Below are positions 34,975-45,632 of a DNA stretch of 64,000 nt, one piece after another. This stretch comes from Sorghum bicolor. Taxonomy: Eukaryota > Streptophyta > Magnoliopsida > Poales > Poaceae. Position 1 is the first letter of the stretch; each line of letters starts with the position of its first letter. The DNA lies in contig NC_012875.2 in NCBI RefSeq assembly GCF_000003195.3, forward strand, positions 14,181,240 to 14,245,239. The letters run 5' to 3'. Made by a program: the position numbers and the translations under genes. Under the pieces are notes generated by a model. The model was not told the origin of the DNA. It saw only the letters and a list, made by a program, of their open reading frames with translations, and searched no databases.

Positions 34975-37199
34975 CAGTGCCGTCCCTATGCATGTGTAGG
35001 ATGAGCGACTGTATAGGGCCTCCAAATATAGAGTATATATATGTGTATACGTATTACGTAATAGGTAGATAAGCACATATTGCTTCGGCCTTTCGCCCAT
35101 TAGCAACGCGGCGTGCACAACCATAGCTCAATAAGAAATGTTTTGTTGGCTAGCCGCTAGACTGGACTTTCCTGATCCCAAACTAAATCAGATCGCAAAG
35201 TAGTTCTCACGTGCATCTTCTCTCCTGCCGCCACCACTATCACCTGATGCTCTATCGGCCACCGGCACGAGCACCGTATCGCGATCTGATCGCGAGGGAC
35301 CGAGCGTGACGAACTGACGGCAACAGTGAGGCGCAAAGGCCCTAAAGGTAAAATTAATCATTCATTTTTTTCATTTCATTCACAATCACAACACCAAGGC
35401 ATGAACAATAATAAGTAGTGTGTCGATCTCTAAATTTTGTTCTTTTGATCTAGACACCTACTAAAATAGCATCCAAAGATTGAAGCCATGTCTTCTGCAA
35501 GTCGTTCTACAAAATTTGAATCGGGTTGGCAAAAGCGTAAGAAAATACAAAGAATAGAGGAATTAGTCCAATCTTAGGAAGGGGCTATGGATAGGCTTGT
35601 TACAAAATGGTCGCAAGTGTCGTCTGATAAACAGGGCTTTTTGATGTGCTAAAGAAAGAGCTAGAGAATCTTGATCTTGACATGATGATGTGAGAGGACA
35701 AGTCTATGATAATGGGTCAAATATTAAAGGAAAACATCTAGGTGTACAAAGGAAACTTTTGGATGTAAATCCTAGATCTTTCTATTCTGCTTATGGCTGT
35801 CATAGCCTAATTTAACACTGTGATATGGCTACTAAGAATTGTGGCAGAGCTAAAGACTTTCTTGGAATCATCCAACGTATCCACACATTTGTTAACTCTA
35901 CTAAAAAATGGCAGATTCTAAAAGATAACATGACTGGATTGACTCTCAAATCAGTTTCAGCTACACGATGGGAGAGTCACATTGACAGTGTTAAAGCTAT
36001 CAGATTTCAATGTGCAGACATTCAGGAGGCTCTACTTCACAACATTTTCATATTGGTACTGAATCATGATGTAATTTTGTTGGTTATCTCATATATTTAA
36101 AATGTTTTTCTTTTTTTAATTTTAGGTATCTGATATTGATAATGATTCAGCAAAGAGTAGTGAGGCTAAAGGTCTCGCAAATAATGAACTTGGACAATAT
36201 GAATTTATAGTGGCAGTATTCATTTGGTATGAAGTATTGTATGTTGTTAATTTGCTAAGCAAACAAATGCAAGCAAAGGATATGCTTATTGATGTTGCTA
36301 TCGAGAAAGTGCAAGGGCTTATTTGTTTCTTTGAGGGCTATAGGGAAACTGGTTTCTCAAAAGCTTTGGAGTCGGCGAAAAAATTGCACTTGAGATGGAT
36401 CTTGCTACAACATTTTGTAAAAAGGACAAATTAAAAGAAAGAGGCATCACGATGAAAACCCAGAAGACACAAATATTGCCACAATGTCTCCAGAGGAGTT
36501 ATTTAGAGTATAGTATTTTGTACCTCTTGTTGATCAAGCTATTGCCTCTCTTACAACGAGATTTGAGCAGTACAAAGACTACCAAAAAAATTTGGTTTCT
36601 TATTTACTTCGAAAACATTGCAGTCATTGGATAACTAGAGCTTGAAGTCTTCTTGTGATAATCTTGAGGCTGTCCTTAAAAAGGATGGAAAATCTGATAT
36701 TGATGCCAAAGAACTATATATGGAGTTGAAGTTTCTACAAAAATCCATTTCAAATGAAAGAATGGGGCCTATTGAAATTCTGTGGTTTTTAAAGGTGCAT
36801 GGTTATTTTCCTAATGCAACTATTGCATATAGAGTTCTATTGACTATTCCTGTGACCATTGCATCAAAAGAGCAAAGGTTTTCTAAATTGAAGCTATTGA
36901 AGACTTATTTGCATTCTACAATGACACAAGAAAGACTAAATGATTTGGCTATAATAGCACTTGAAGGCGAAATGTTGGAGAAGATTGGTTATAAGCATAT
37001 TATTGAAGACTTCATTTCAAATAACACGAGAAGAATGATGCTATTTAAGTAAAGATTATATAATATAGGTACCATTCTTAATATATCTTATTGCATATAC
37101 TTCATCATGTCGTACATTTAGTTCTATTTTTTTCTAGGCTAATAGGCCTCTGTTTTTTTAGTTTTGTACAAGGCCTCCAATTTCCGTGGGACGGCCCTG
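34975..37199 (+). mobile_element. hAT DNA transposon, decayed
   Basis: The terminal inverted repeats are CAGTGCCGTCCC at the left and the reverse complement of CAGGGCCGTCCCACGG at the right. The interior encodes a broken hAT transposase in the plus direction. The 8-bp target duplication is not visible: the left flank is the Athila-2 LTR end and the right flank is TCGTTGCT. The subterminal AGGGCCTCCAAAT/ATTGGAGGCCTT motifs are also inverted. Confidence 0.87.
35488..37052 (+). pseudogene. hAT transposase (TTF/ZMYM-type zinc finger family) pseudogene
   Basis: N-terminal piece from ATG 35488 (FESGWQKRKKIQRIEELVQS, then TAG 35575). After a large internal deletion a catalytic-domain piece follows with DVRGQVYDNGSNIKGKHLGV and RAKDFLGIIQRIHTFVNSTK, then SATRWESHIDSVKAIRFQ (35690-36030). 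An AT-rich interruption, possibly an intron, precedes KQMQAKDMLIDVAIEKVQGL (36260-36320). The C-terminal hAT dimerisation domain carries YRVLLTIPVTIASKEQRFSK and LKTYLHSTMTQERLNDLAI (36825-36960). The family is clear from these motifs. Stops, frameshifts and the missing DNA-binding part make it non-functional. Confidence 0.85.
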
Positions 37200-37293
37200 T
37201 CGTTGCTGCCTTGCGCACCGTCGTTGCCATTGCATCAACGATATCACCGCCGTCCATCTGCTAAGGGGGCAAGAAAGGGAGAAATATATATAA

Positions 37294-37432
37294 GGCCTTG
37301 TTTGGATGTAGTCGTATTTACATCAATCTACATGTGTTGAGGTGGATTGAAGTGAAATTTGAACTAAATTTCATTCCAATCCACACCAACACACATGGAT
37401 TGAAGTAAATACGATAACATCCAAACAAGGCC
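37294..37432. mobile_element. Tourist-type MITE (139 bp)
   Basis: Near-perfect inverted ends GGCCTTGTTTGGATGT and ACATCCAAACAAGGCC, with the complementarity extending inward (GTATTTAC/GTAAATAC). TAA duplications lie at 37291-37293 and 37433-37435. It is essentially one long hairpin. Confidence 0.92.
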
Positions 37433-37435
37433 TAA

Positions 37436-37882
37436 GTGAGAGAAGAGAGGTTACACAGGGGCGAGCGTGTGGGCAGAACCGCCGGGCGAGCAGGGGCAAG
37501 GGCCGCGGAGAAGGGTCGATGTATGGGTGAGCGTGTGTGTCTGAGCCAGTGAACGGATACAAGCGACTGGGTTGACTGATATTAGACTGGACAGGTAAAA
37601 TTGCTGAGTAGATAATACGTATATATATAATATTAAAGATAAGGTGGGTGATCCATTGGGCGAATCATAACTGATCCAGCGATCTTTTTGAGGAGCACAG
37701 CTTGCTCATTTTACTACTGATCTATGGGCCCAATGGTTAGTTGGTTACTACAGATCGCTCCATTGTGGATTACGCAAATTGAATTATGCAAGGCCTGCGG
37801 CTTTGCTCCTGCGGCAGTGGAATCGAGGAAGAAGAATGTGACCAGGTAATGGCGTCAAGCTGTGAGCCGTCAGATCGACAGA
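37436..37882. other. Intergenic DNA, nothing recognised
   Basis: A GC-rich left half and mixed right half with a short AT run (TATATATATAATATTAAAG near 37621). No gene or known repeat is seen. Confidence 0.4.
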
Positions 37883-38057
37883 GGCCTTCTTTAGTTTCTA
37901 ATTTTTTTTTAGGGTACTGCATATTGTAATTTACAGGCAAATTATGTAATTACTTTTTATTTTTGTCTATATTTAATATTCCATATATGTGCTGTAAGAT
38001 TCGATATGACAGTAAATCTTGAAAGGTTTTTGGTCTTCGGGGTGAACTGAACATGGC
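37883..38057. mobile_element. Tourist-like grass MITE, copy 1 (diverged)
   Basis: It begins GGCCTTCTTTAGTTT and ends GGTGAACTGAACATGGC. The interior has TTACAGGCAAATTATGTAAT and TCTATATTTAAT, the reverse-orientation signature of the family also seen at 43122-43310. Confidence 0.7.
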
Positions 38058-38069
38058 GAGAGCAAATAT

Positions 38070-38282
38070 GGCCTTGTTCAGTTTCTAAAAAATTTTAAGT
38101 TCCCTATCACATCAAACCTTTGGACACATGCATGAGTATAAATAAAAAAAATAATTAATTGTATAGTTTCTCTATAATTTGCGAGATGAATCTTTTAAGT
38201 CTATTTAGTTTATAATTAGATAATAATTACCAAATAAAAATGAATGTGTTACAGTAGCTAAAACTAAAATTTTAACAAGGCC
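38070..38282. mobile_element. Tourist-like grass MITE, copy 2
   Basis: Starts GGCCTTGTTCAGTTTC and ends TTTAACAAGGCC, flanked by TAT on both sides. The interior carries CACATCAAAC, ACATGCATGAGTAT, GCGAGATGAATCTTTTAAG and TATAATTAGATAATAATTA, diagnostic of this abundant family. Confidence 0.82.
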
Positions 38283-38660
38283 TATATATTGCCACCGTCG
38301 CGGGTGGGTGGTGGCGCTGTTGTGCAGCAATGCAAGGAGCACGACGCAGTCCTAGCCGCCGCCTATTTTGTTTTCTAGTTTAAAAAATTATGGCTAAAAA
38401 TATACTTCGCTGATTTAGAGTCTATTTAGATATACTTAAAAACTCAAAAGCTTACAAAATTCTCTATCACATCGAAGTGCAAATAGCGTTGAACGGTATA
38501 GGTGATTTGAAAGCAGCTGCCCTGATGGGTTGAGCGGGCGGGGATTTTCCAGAAGGTTGGAACAATACATCCAGTGATCCTTTGGTTCGGGTGGTCCTGA
38601 TTCATTGCTCCTCTTTCTTTTATTAGTTTGATGAACCGCCACGACCATCTTTATATACTA
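38283..38660. other. Intergenic DNA with a MITE remnant
   Basis: No gene is seen. About 38415-38480 (GTCTATTTAGATATACTTAA, TTCTCTATCACATCGAA) resembles one end of the neighbouring MITE family but lacks the rest. Confidence 0.4.
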
Positions 38661-38917
38661 CTTCATCCGTGTCAAAATAGATATCATTCTCACTTTCCGA
38701 GAGTTAACATTTTTTTAATTTTCACTAGTTATATATTAAAGTTTATTAATATTTATAATATATAGTTGATATCATTAGATAGATCGTTGAATATGCTGAC
38801 ATAATAAACTTGTTTGGAAATATAAATGTTGCACGTATTTTCTAAAAACCTAATTAGAGTTGAGAAAATTTGACTGACACGCATCCTATAACGTCATCTA
38901 TTTTGGGACGGAGCGAG
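38661..38917. mobile_element. Stowaway MITE (257 bp), copy 1
   Basis: Inverted ends CTTCATCCGTGTCAAAATAG and CTATTTTGGGACGGAGCGAG correspond to the classic CTCCCTCCGTCCCAAAATA terminus of grass Stowaway elements. TA duplications lie at 38659-38660 and 38918-38919. Confidence 0.88.
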
Positions 38918-38967
38918 TATATGTACTATCTATTGTATATTATAACATGTTTAGTCTTTTGTAGATT

Positions 38968-39229
38968 ATTCCTCCATATAGAATTTAGAAATCATTTTGG
39001 ACAAGGTTTGAGTCAAACGTTAGGAATATAAATCATCAATAACCTTTAAATTGTTAAATTTGCAAATGTAAAAATTATATGAATAGATTTGTCTTGAAAA
39101 ATACTTTCATAAAAGTATATATATATATTACTGTTTTTCTAAATATTTTTATAAAAATAAGAAGTTAAAGTTGTGATTTGAAGACCGTGTTGCTGTCCTA
39201 AACGACTTCAAAATCCTATACGGAGGGAG
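38968..39229. mobile_element. Stowaway MITE, copy 2 (different subfamily)
   Basis: Ends ATTCCTCCATATAGAATTT and AAATCCTATACGGAGGGAG are inverted with mismatches, and TA follows the right end. The interior has CATTTTGGACAAGGTTTGAG and CTAAACGACTTCAAAATC, typical of the subfamily. Confidence 0.82.
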
Positions 39230-40430
39230 TACACAACTGTTATGCATTAATATCACTTATGTAGGATCATATTTATGTCGAGTAGGTCATTTATATCACT
39301 CATGCATTAACCTGTTGCTATGCAAAAATAAATAAATAAATAAATATATATATATATAATACTTTTTGTGGATGATTGAATAAAGTGATCGTGTGAGCTA
39401 TTAATTTTTATTATAGTTCTTCTGTTAGTTATTTTTTGTTATTTGTATGCCCATTTAGGTATTCTACAACTTCCAGATGGTTCGATGCAACTAGTTTTAT
39501 TCTGAAAAGCAAACGTGCATATTCTCTTAATTAAAGGCATTCAATCACACAAGACTTTAAACAGCAACCCGGCCTGTTAAAGTATGAATGATGACTGGAA
39601 TTTTTGCCTACTATACACTGCGAGAGCTTACCCTTGTACTCATCCCACTTTGAAAGCATTCATCTGGACATCGACCCCCTCCTATACATACCAAAGAGCA
39701 ATAAATAAAATCGGGTCCATAGCAGAGCAGTGGTTCACCCACGACGGCTGTTTGTGGTCTTGTGCGTGCAGCACGGGTCGTCTTCCTGCAGCAATGAGCG
39801 TGTGAACAACGTCGTCGTCCAAGTGAACCTCGCCGCTACGTACGCATCACGCGCGACGCCGGCTGAGCCAAGCAACCAACCTGGCCTCCACGGAAAACTA
39901 CAGGCGATATGATCGAGATCGACAAGGCAGCAGGACGTACGTACTGAGCAATGATGATCCCATCCGTAACCGTAAGAGAAGTCGAACGCCGATGTTGGCC
40001 TCTTGCGCCCACCGTGTCGTTGCAATCATCGATGTTGGCTACGGATCGGAGTACTTTTGTCTGCACCTGTGATAAGTGACGAGTACACAGGGGGTCAGCT
40101 CAAAACAGGATTTCAACAAAATACGTGCATCAGTTCAAACTAATTCACACTCCACTACATACACTTGTAGTAGTAATAACTAATAATAGCATTATTACCC
40201 AGCCCATCTATGTGGAACTGCACGCACGCCCCGGCCACCGGCGGCGTTAATCCGAGTTGAAAATGACATTATCAAATTAGTAAATCATTATTATTAACTG
40301 AATCGAAGCAGTATAAAACTCGAGCACAAAGGATGCGGAATTTTCCATCCATCATCCGTCGAAACAACCCTAGCTAGATATATTGTTAATTAGAACAGTT
40401 TGCTAGCAGGTTAAATTTCGACCGGCGACG
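39230..40430 (+). other. Upstream region of the lipase gene
   Basis: 1.2 kb without a supported gene. It contains an (AAAT)n/(TA)n simple repeat at about 39326-39358. Between 39580 and 40080 the composition becomes GC-richer, with palindromic ACGTACGT-like motifs (GTACGTACTGAG near 39934). Short open frames on both strands lack recognisable content. The proximal promoter with a TATA box lies at its right end. Confidence 0.5.
40312..40317 (+). promoter_or_regulatory. Probable TATA box of the lipase gene
   Basis: TATAAA in GCAGTATAAAACTCG, 114 bp upstream of the start codon. A start about 30 bp downstream would give a leader of roughly 85 nt. Confidence 0.6.
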
Positions 40431-42434
40431 ATGATGCTAGGAGGAAGGCACAGCAGCGCTTTGGCAAGCTTCTTGGCGACTCTGCTCAGTTTGGGAGCTG
40501 CAATGGCAGCGCGGCCGGCTCCGCTGGCGACACGCCCTGCGGGCAACGGAACGTGCCAGTCCAGGGTGGAGTCGTTCGGGTACAAGTGCGAGGAACACAC
40601 CGTACGTAATAAGACAAACACACATGCTAACGTTCGTCACTGAGCGCGCGGGTCATGTGATCGATGTCGTCCAAATTCTACTTCTCACTCAGGGGACAAA
40701 TTACCCCTGTGTAGTACGCATATTGAGTTACGACTGTAAATACGCAGGTGACCACCGCGGACGGGTACATCCTGAGCTTGCAGCGGATCCCCGGCGGCCG
40801 CGGCTCCGGCCAATCGCCGGCGGCCGGCACTAAGATCCCGGTGCTGCTCCAGCACGGCCTCCTCATGGTAAACTGCACGCATCAGAGTAAATCTAGACAT
40901 GCATTTCAGTACATAGTGGAGTAAATGTAACTGATTTATTTTGGCCACCTGAACTGCATCATTCAGGACGGCGTGACGTGGCTGATGAACTCCCCGAACG
41001 AGTCTCTGGGCTACATCCTGGCGGACGGCGGATACGACGTGTGGATCGCCAACACCCGTGGCACCGTGTACAGCCGCGGCCACACCACGCTGTCCTCCAG
41101 CGACCCGGCGTACTGGGACTGGTCGTGGGACGAGCTCGCCAGCAACGACGTCTCGGCGGTGGTGCAGTACGTGTACGCGCAGTCCGGCCAGCAGAGGCTG
41201 CACTACGTCGGCCACTCGCTGGGGACGCTCATCGCGTTCGCGGCGCTCAGCCAGCACCAGCAGCTGGGGATGCTGAGGTCCGCAGGACTGCTCAGCCCCA
41301 TCGCCTACCTCAACAAGGTGGCGTCGCCGCTCGCGCTGGCGGGCGCAGACACCTTCCTCGCCGAGGTAAAACAAACAAAACAAACAAACAGCACGCCATG
41401 TATATATCCGGCTGTCACGTACGGCGGCTCAAAATCGACATACTAATTGCATTGGACTGTGTCCTTCTTTGTCTACTTCATTCAGGCTCTGTACTGGCTG
41501 GGGCTCGATGAGTTCGACCCGACAGGGTAAATTTCTTTTTTTCTTTTATTCTACTTTCACCACCCTGCTAAGTTATCGCGCTGATTCCGCCTGATGACAA
41601 ACAGAAAATTTTCGGCCAGAGTTACTAATTCAAATCCCGCCATATCTATGTTACGTTACGTATGCTCACCTACAAGTAGTGATTAATACAAAAAAAAAAA
41701 TCGCATGCGTGCAGGGAACATGTCCACAAACTAGTGACTGACCTATGCTCGCAACCAGGGATCAACTGCTACAATATGATGTCAGTGTTCACAGGTACTA
41801 ATAAATGATTTGCAATCATCCTTCAGTTTGTTTCCTCTGGATTTATACCACAGAGCGAGCTTGAGCTTTGCTGGCGCAGGTGATAACTGCTGCCTCGACA
41901 ACTCCTCGGTCCAGGTCTTCCTTGCCCATGAGCCACAGGCTTCAGCAACCAAGAACATGGTCCATCTAGCTCAAAGTCAGTCTTGGCTCCGATCCGAGGC
42001 AATTAAGAAACATGAAATATATATCACCGTTTAATTAATTAATTAATTAATTAATTTACTCGACCACCAAATTAATTAAATCTTGTCTCTCAAACTGAAC
42101 GACGACAGTGATCCGACGAGGGACGCTTGCCAAGTACGACTACGGCAATGCCGCGGACAACACGAAGCACTATGGGCAGGCGACGCCGCCGGCCTACGAC
42201 GTCTCGGCGATCCCCGACGACTTCCCGCTCTTCCTCAGCTACGGCGGCAGGGACACCCTGTCGGACCAGCAGGACGTGAGCCACCTGCTCCAGGTGCTCA
42301 AGTCGCACGACGGCGACAAGCTCACGGTCCAGTACTTGGAGGACTACGCGCACGCCGACTTCGTCTTCGCTGGCAACGCAAGGGAGAGAGTGTATGCGCC
42401 TCTCATGGCCTTCTTCAAACTCCAGGACAAATGA
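40431..42434 (+). CDS. Acid lipase / triacylglycerol lipase 2-like, seven exons
   Basis: Exons 40431-40601, 40748-40867, 40967-41365, 41486-41526, 41715-41794, 41880-41975 and 42109-42434 join into 410 codons plus TGA. Every intron is GT...AG and phases agree. ATG 40431 is followed by a second ATG. The N-terminus (LASFLATLLSLGAAMAARP) is a signal peptide, so the enzyme is probably secreted or vacuolar. The AB-hydrolase lipase N-terminal motif (TADGYILSLQRIP, VLLQHGLLMDGVTWLMNSP) precedes the nucleophile elbow VGHSLG (Ser181, codon 41216-41218). The probable acid and base are Asp351 in YGGRDTLSD and His384 in DYAHADFV. Length and layout equal plant triacylglycerol lipase 2 / lysosomal acid lipase proteins (about 400 residues), which hydrolyse neutral acylglycerols or sterol esters. 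No break is seen. Intron 6 has a (TTAA)n repeat and intron 4 an A run. The exact substrate is unknown. Confidence 0.93.
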
Positions 42435-42659
42435 CATTTGTATCAATATATAGCTCGAGCTATATATATAGTAGCATCTTAATCATGTGATATACGAAAA
42501 TGACCATAACTATATGGAAAACAGAGAAATGTACATGAAAAGATACATGTTAGAATGGTAAGCATCGAGGTTGTATTGCCATCTAATTTTCCAAAACAAA
42601 ATTTAAATCATTGCCACGAATTGCCATCCTACATGGGTCATACTACAGTAGCGTATATA
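42435..42659 (+). other. 3' flank of the lipase gene
   Basis: Probably the 3' untranslated region. It has the palindromic TATAGCTCGAGCTATATATA just after the stop and no canonical AATAAA nearby. The transcript end cannot be placed. Confidence 0.4.
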
Positions 42660-42859
42660 GGGGTATTTGAGACCGATTCACAAACTCTGCTCCACAAACT
42701 CCACCGTAGAGCAGCTCTATAAAAAACTAGAGTTTGTGGAGTACCTCTTTAGGTGCTCTTACAGCTCCACTCTTTTTCCTTGAAGTAACTGCGTGGAACT
42801 GAAACTGTTTGGCTAAAAAATATGTAGCGGAGATGGAACAGAGCAGTCCCAAACACCCC
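42660..42859. mobile_element. Short inverted-repeat element (200 bp)
   Basis: Ends GGGGTATTTGAGAC and GTCCCAAACACCCC are inverted with two mismatches, and ATA flanks both sides. Inner complementary segments (AAACTCTGCTCC..., AGAGTTTGTGGAG) suggest a folded MITE. The superfamily is uncertain (PIF- or hAT-like ends). Confidence 0.6.
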
Positions 42860-43121
42860 ATAGTCCCCTCCCAAATTTACAGGATGATGTTCGATAAAAA
42901 ATGGTCGAACCTCGTATCTCTACACCTAAATAAAAAATATCTAATTGTATTGTTAGCGCAATAATCGCGCCTTACTGTTTTCTAAGGTCACTCGTAACGT
43001 ATGTATAAACTATTATGATTTCTATCTCTATTAATTGTCTTGTTATGTAGACATTTTGCTCACATGGTGAGCAATTTAATGAGAAAAGAAAGCTTGAAAC
43101 GTAGAAATGATTTTTATCTTA

Positions 43122-43310
43122 GGTCTTATTTAGTTGCTGAAAATTTTTGGTTTTGGATATTGTAGTATTTTCGTTTGTTTTTGATAAATTTTTATCTCGC
43201 AAATTACAGATAAATTATATAATTAATTTTTATTTATATCTATATTTAATGCTTCATATATATGTTTAAAGATTTAATGTAACAGTTTTGACAACTTAAC
43301 AATGGCCTTG
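43122..43310. mobile_element. Tourist-like grass MITE, copy 3 (truncated)
   Basis: Starts GGTCTTATTTAGTTGCTGAA and contains CGCAAATTACAGATAAATTA, the family's reverse orientation, but ends near GACAACTTAAC without the usual terminal GGCC. The next MITE begins four bases later. Confidence 0.7.
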
Positions 43311-43313
43311 TTT

Positions 43314-43545
43314 AGTTCACCCTGAAAACCAAAAAGTTTTCAAGATTTTCCGTCACATCGAATCTTGTGATACATGCATGAAACATTAAATATAGACGAA
43401 AATAAAAACTAATTACACAGTTTAGCTGTAAATCACGAGACGAATCTTTTGATCCTAGTTAGTCTATAATTAGATAATATTTATCATAAACAAACGAAAA
43501 TGCTACACTATCTATAACTTTTCACTTTTCGAAACTAAACAAGCC
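43314..43545. mobile_element. Tourist-like grass MITE, copy 4
   Basis: Starts GGCCTTGTTTAGTTCACC and ends GAAACTAAACAAGCC. The interior has CACATCGAATCTTGTGATAC, ATGCATGAAACATTAAATAT and CGAGACGAATCTTTTGATCC. It is the best preserved copy of this family here. Confidence 0.85.
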
Positions 43546-43768
43546 TAAGCCCGTAAACGAAGTCCTCACGGGCATCGAGGCAGATGAAACCATCAGAGAT
43601 AGTATTGGAGAGGAGCAGGTGGTTTCCATGTCCTATTCGGGATCCGGTGCGCGTGGCCTGCACAGACCACGTGCTGCTGCCATTGCCGCTGCCGCCGGGA
43701 TCTCACACGGCTAGCGCGCCCGCCCAGCACTGCCACCCGCGTGAACCTGAGATCGAAGATACCACTAG
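43546..43768. other. Unassigned GC-rich DNA between two MITEs
   Basis: With 44011-44127 it forms a GC-rich stretch split by the next MITE (for example CCCGCCCAGCACTGCCACCC). Possibly a degraded gene or LTR piece; nothing recognised. Confidence 0.35.
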
Positions 43769-44010
43769 GGCCCTGTTTACTTTCAAAAAATATTTTACAA
43801 AATTTTTACATTTCCACGTTGAATCTTACGGTATATATGCACGGAGCACTAAATATAGATAAAAAAATAACTAATTAGACAATTTATATGTAATTTGCGA
43901 AGACGAATCTTTTAAAGATTAGTAAGTTTATGATTGGACAATATTTGTCAAATATAAACGAGTATGCTACTGTTCATATTTTGCAAAAAATTCTAAAAGT
44001 AAACAAAGCC
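43769..44010. mobile_element. Tourist-like grass MITE, copy 5
   Basis: Starts GGCCCTGTTTACTTTC and ends AAAAGTAAACAAAGCC, with TAG on both sides (43766-43768 and 44011-44013). The interior carries TTGCGAAGACGAATCTTTTA and ACAATATTTGTCAAATATA. Confidence 0.85.
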
Positions 44011-44127
44011 TAGATCTCGCTTGCGCACCTGCCCAGCACCTCCTCGAGATCCGTGCGGGCGTCCAGTGCCGAGCCTATGCGCCGCCCAACGTCACCGTCA
44101 ATGCAACCAACGACGAGTTAGAGCAAG

Positions 44128-44445
44128 TGTTGGATATTTAGTCATTTTACACCATGCATTATTCCATAAAAACGATAACCAAAATACTAACACAAGTATC
44201 ATACAAGCGACAGCTTCATATTTGCTACTGCTACTACTTTCAGCAAGACATTTTATGCGAAGGAATACAACTACAGTAACAAAATAAAGCGTATAGAGAG
44301 TATTAGCATTATACCCTAGCGTGGCACTTCCGGTGCCCGCGGAAAGTGAGCCACCAGGCATGTTGATGTCGCTACCGCCTCCTGCGGTGTTGTCGTCGGT
44401 GGCGTCATTCCCGGCAGCAGGGGTACTTCTGGTATCGACAGCCAT
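44128..44445 (-). CDS. LTR-borne N-terminal Gag frame of Copia-2
   Basis: ATG at 44445 opens 106 codons that reach the last LTR triplet (ACA, 44130-44128) without a stop. It begins MAVDTRSTPAAG, has a Gly/Ser-rich part ending GTGSATLG, then GYNANTLYTLYFVTVVVFL and CMILVLVFWLSFLW, and ends CKMTKYPT. It parallels Copia-1 (GYNLKRL...VIFWI...IKMSKFLT) in order, hydrophobicity and frame at the LTR border. Because this is a 3' LTR, the frame here runs into flanking DNA. In the lost 5' LTR it should have continued into gag. Protein status is inferred. Confidence 0.45.
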
Positions 44446-44821
44446 CACAGCAGCAGTTGACGAAGGTGAAGCAGTCGCACAGGAAGGTCCTCCCCAAAAA
44501 CTTAATTTCCTGCCTACCCCGAGAAGAGTACGCTTGACGGGAGAAGTTCCAGAGGCCTGCTACCAGAGTCCCCTGTACTCGCAGAAGCTCTGGTCAGCTC
44601 GAGCTCAAGTGAAGGTGACGGCTGGAGAGGGGAGATGGACTCAAAAGGGATAAAACCCTAGTTTGTGGACATGAGCCTTTCCAGGGGGATGAACCTGGAC
44701 AAAGTGGTTGGGAGTTGGCGTTGAGCAGCTGGGGGCGGCTAGGGTTTCCTCCTTTCTACCGTTGGACTGCGGCGGCTAGGGTTTCCTCTCGGTTGGGCCG
44801 AGTAACAAAACCATAGCCCGG

Positions 44822-44917
44822 CGCCCACGCCCACGCCCACGGCCTCGGCCTCGGCCTCGGCCTCGGCCTGTCGCGACGCGCGCGCGCGCGTCTCGGCTCG
44901 GCTCGGCGGCGGCGGCA
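44822..44917. repeat. GC-rich short tandem repeats in the Copia-2 LTR
   Basis: (CGCCCA)n, then (CCTCGG)n, (CG)n, (CTCGG)n and (CGG)n in succession. They lie in the LTR leader; the Copia-1 LTR has CGCGCGCG, CCGAG and TTGTC repeats at the corresponding place. Confidence 0.85.
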
Positions 44918-45632
44918 CGCGCATGAGGCTTCCCTGTTCTCCTCCTCAACTTGTCTATTGGAGCATCCTAAGGCTCACTATTTAAGTTGATTGCCTTGCT
45001 AGTGATTAATCCATTTGGTACTAATCACCTTTGCACCTAACACTAATTGTGTGCCTTTGGGGTTTGGCCTGGCCCAGTTACTCTAACAATCCCCACCAAA
45101 CGTCAAAGGTACACAGTTAATGCCTTCAGTTTTGAGCTTGTTTGATATACCGGTGTTTTGATGGAGACTGTTAAGTTGAACTTCCATCTAGAAAAGGAGC
45201 TTACACTCATTCACAACTGATCAATGGACTAAGCCTTGAATTGACAGTTTTTTGTGAAATGAGGTTCACTCAAATTCTTTACCGATACAAGGCTGCCTAG
45301 AGCACCTCCTCGGGTGGAGCATATAAGTCAAACTCCATGCCTTCTCGTGAGTATCTAGAGATCACCCAAATCTCATAGACTGGACCAACAGTCTAACTCA
45401 CATAGGTGTGTTCCTTCTAGAATGTCCTGTAGGGCGACATCCCTGCTCAAATAAGCCACTCGGATCACATTAAGGCATATGCCATCCTTCCTTAAGCTTA
45501 GAAAAGAAATGCATATCTGAAAGATTGGGACCTTAGTCAAGGGTCTTTTCCCTCAGTCTACTCATAGCTTGTTTCACTACTTTAATTCACGCGATCTCCG
45601 ATCACATAGAGCAGGTTACCACTATAGCAAAC

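Larger units (their letters stand above)
44128..45088 (-). repeat. Copia-2 3' LTR
   Basis: Read on the minus strand it starts TGTTAGAGTAACTGGGCC at 45088, just after the purine-rich GTTTGGTGGGGAT, and ends AAATATCCAACA at 44128. Although much of its sequence differs from the Copia-1 LTR, it has the same plan: GC-rich leader, then an ATG frame running to the last LTR codon. Confidence 0.85.

Noticed and set aside
40685..41383. 232-codon minus-strand open frame across lipase exons 2-3
   Set aside because: It is antisense to coding sequence and spans an intron. It is explained by the high GC content at third codon positions.
42090..42446. Minus-strand open frame under the last lipase exon
   Set aside because: It is a compositional shadow of the GC-rich plus-strand exon, whose splice phases and catalytic residues are convincing.
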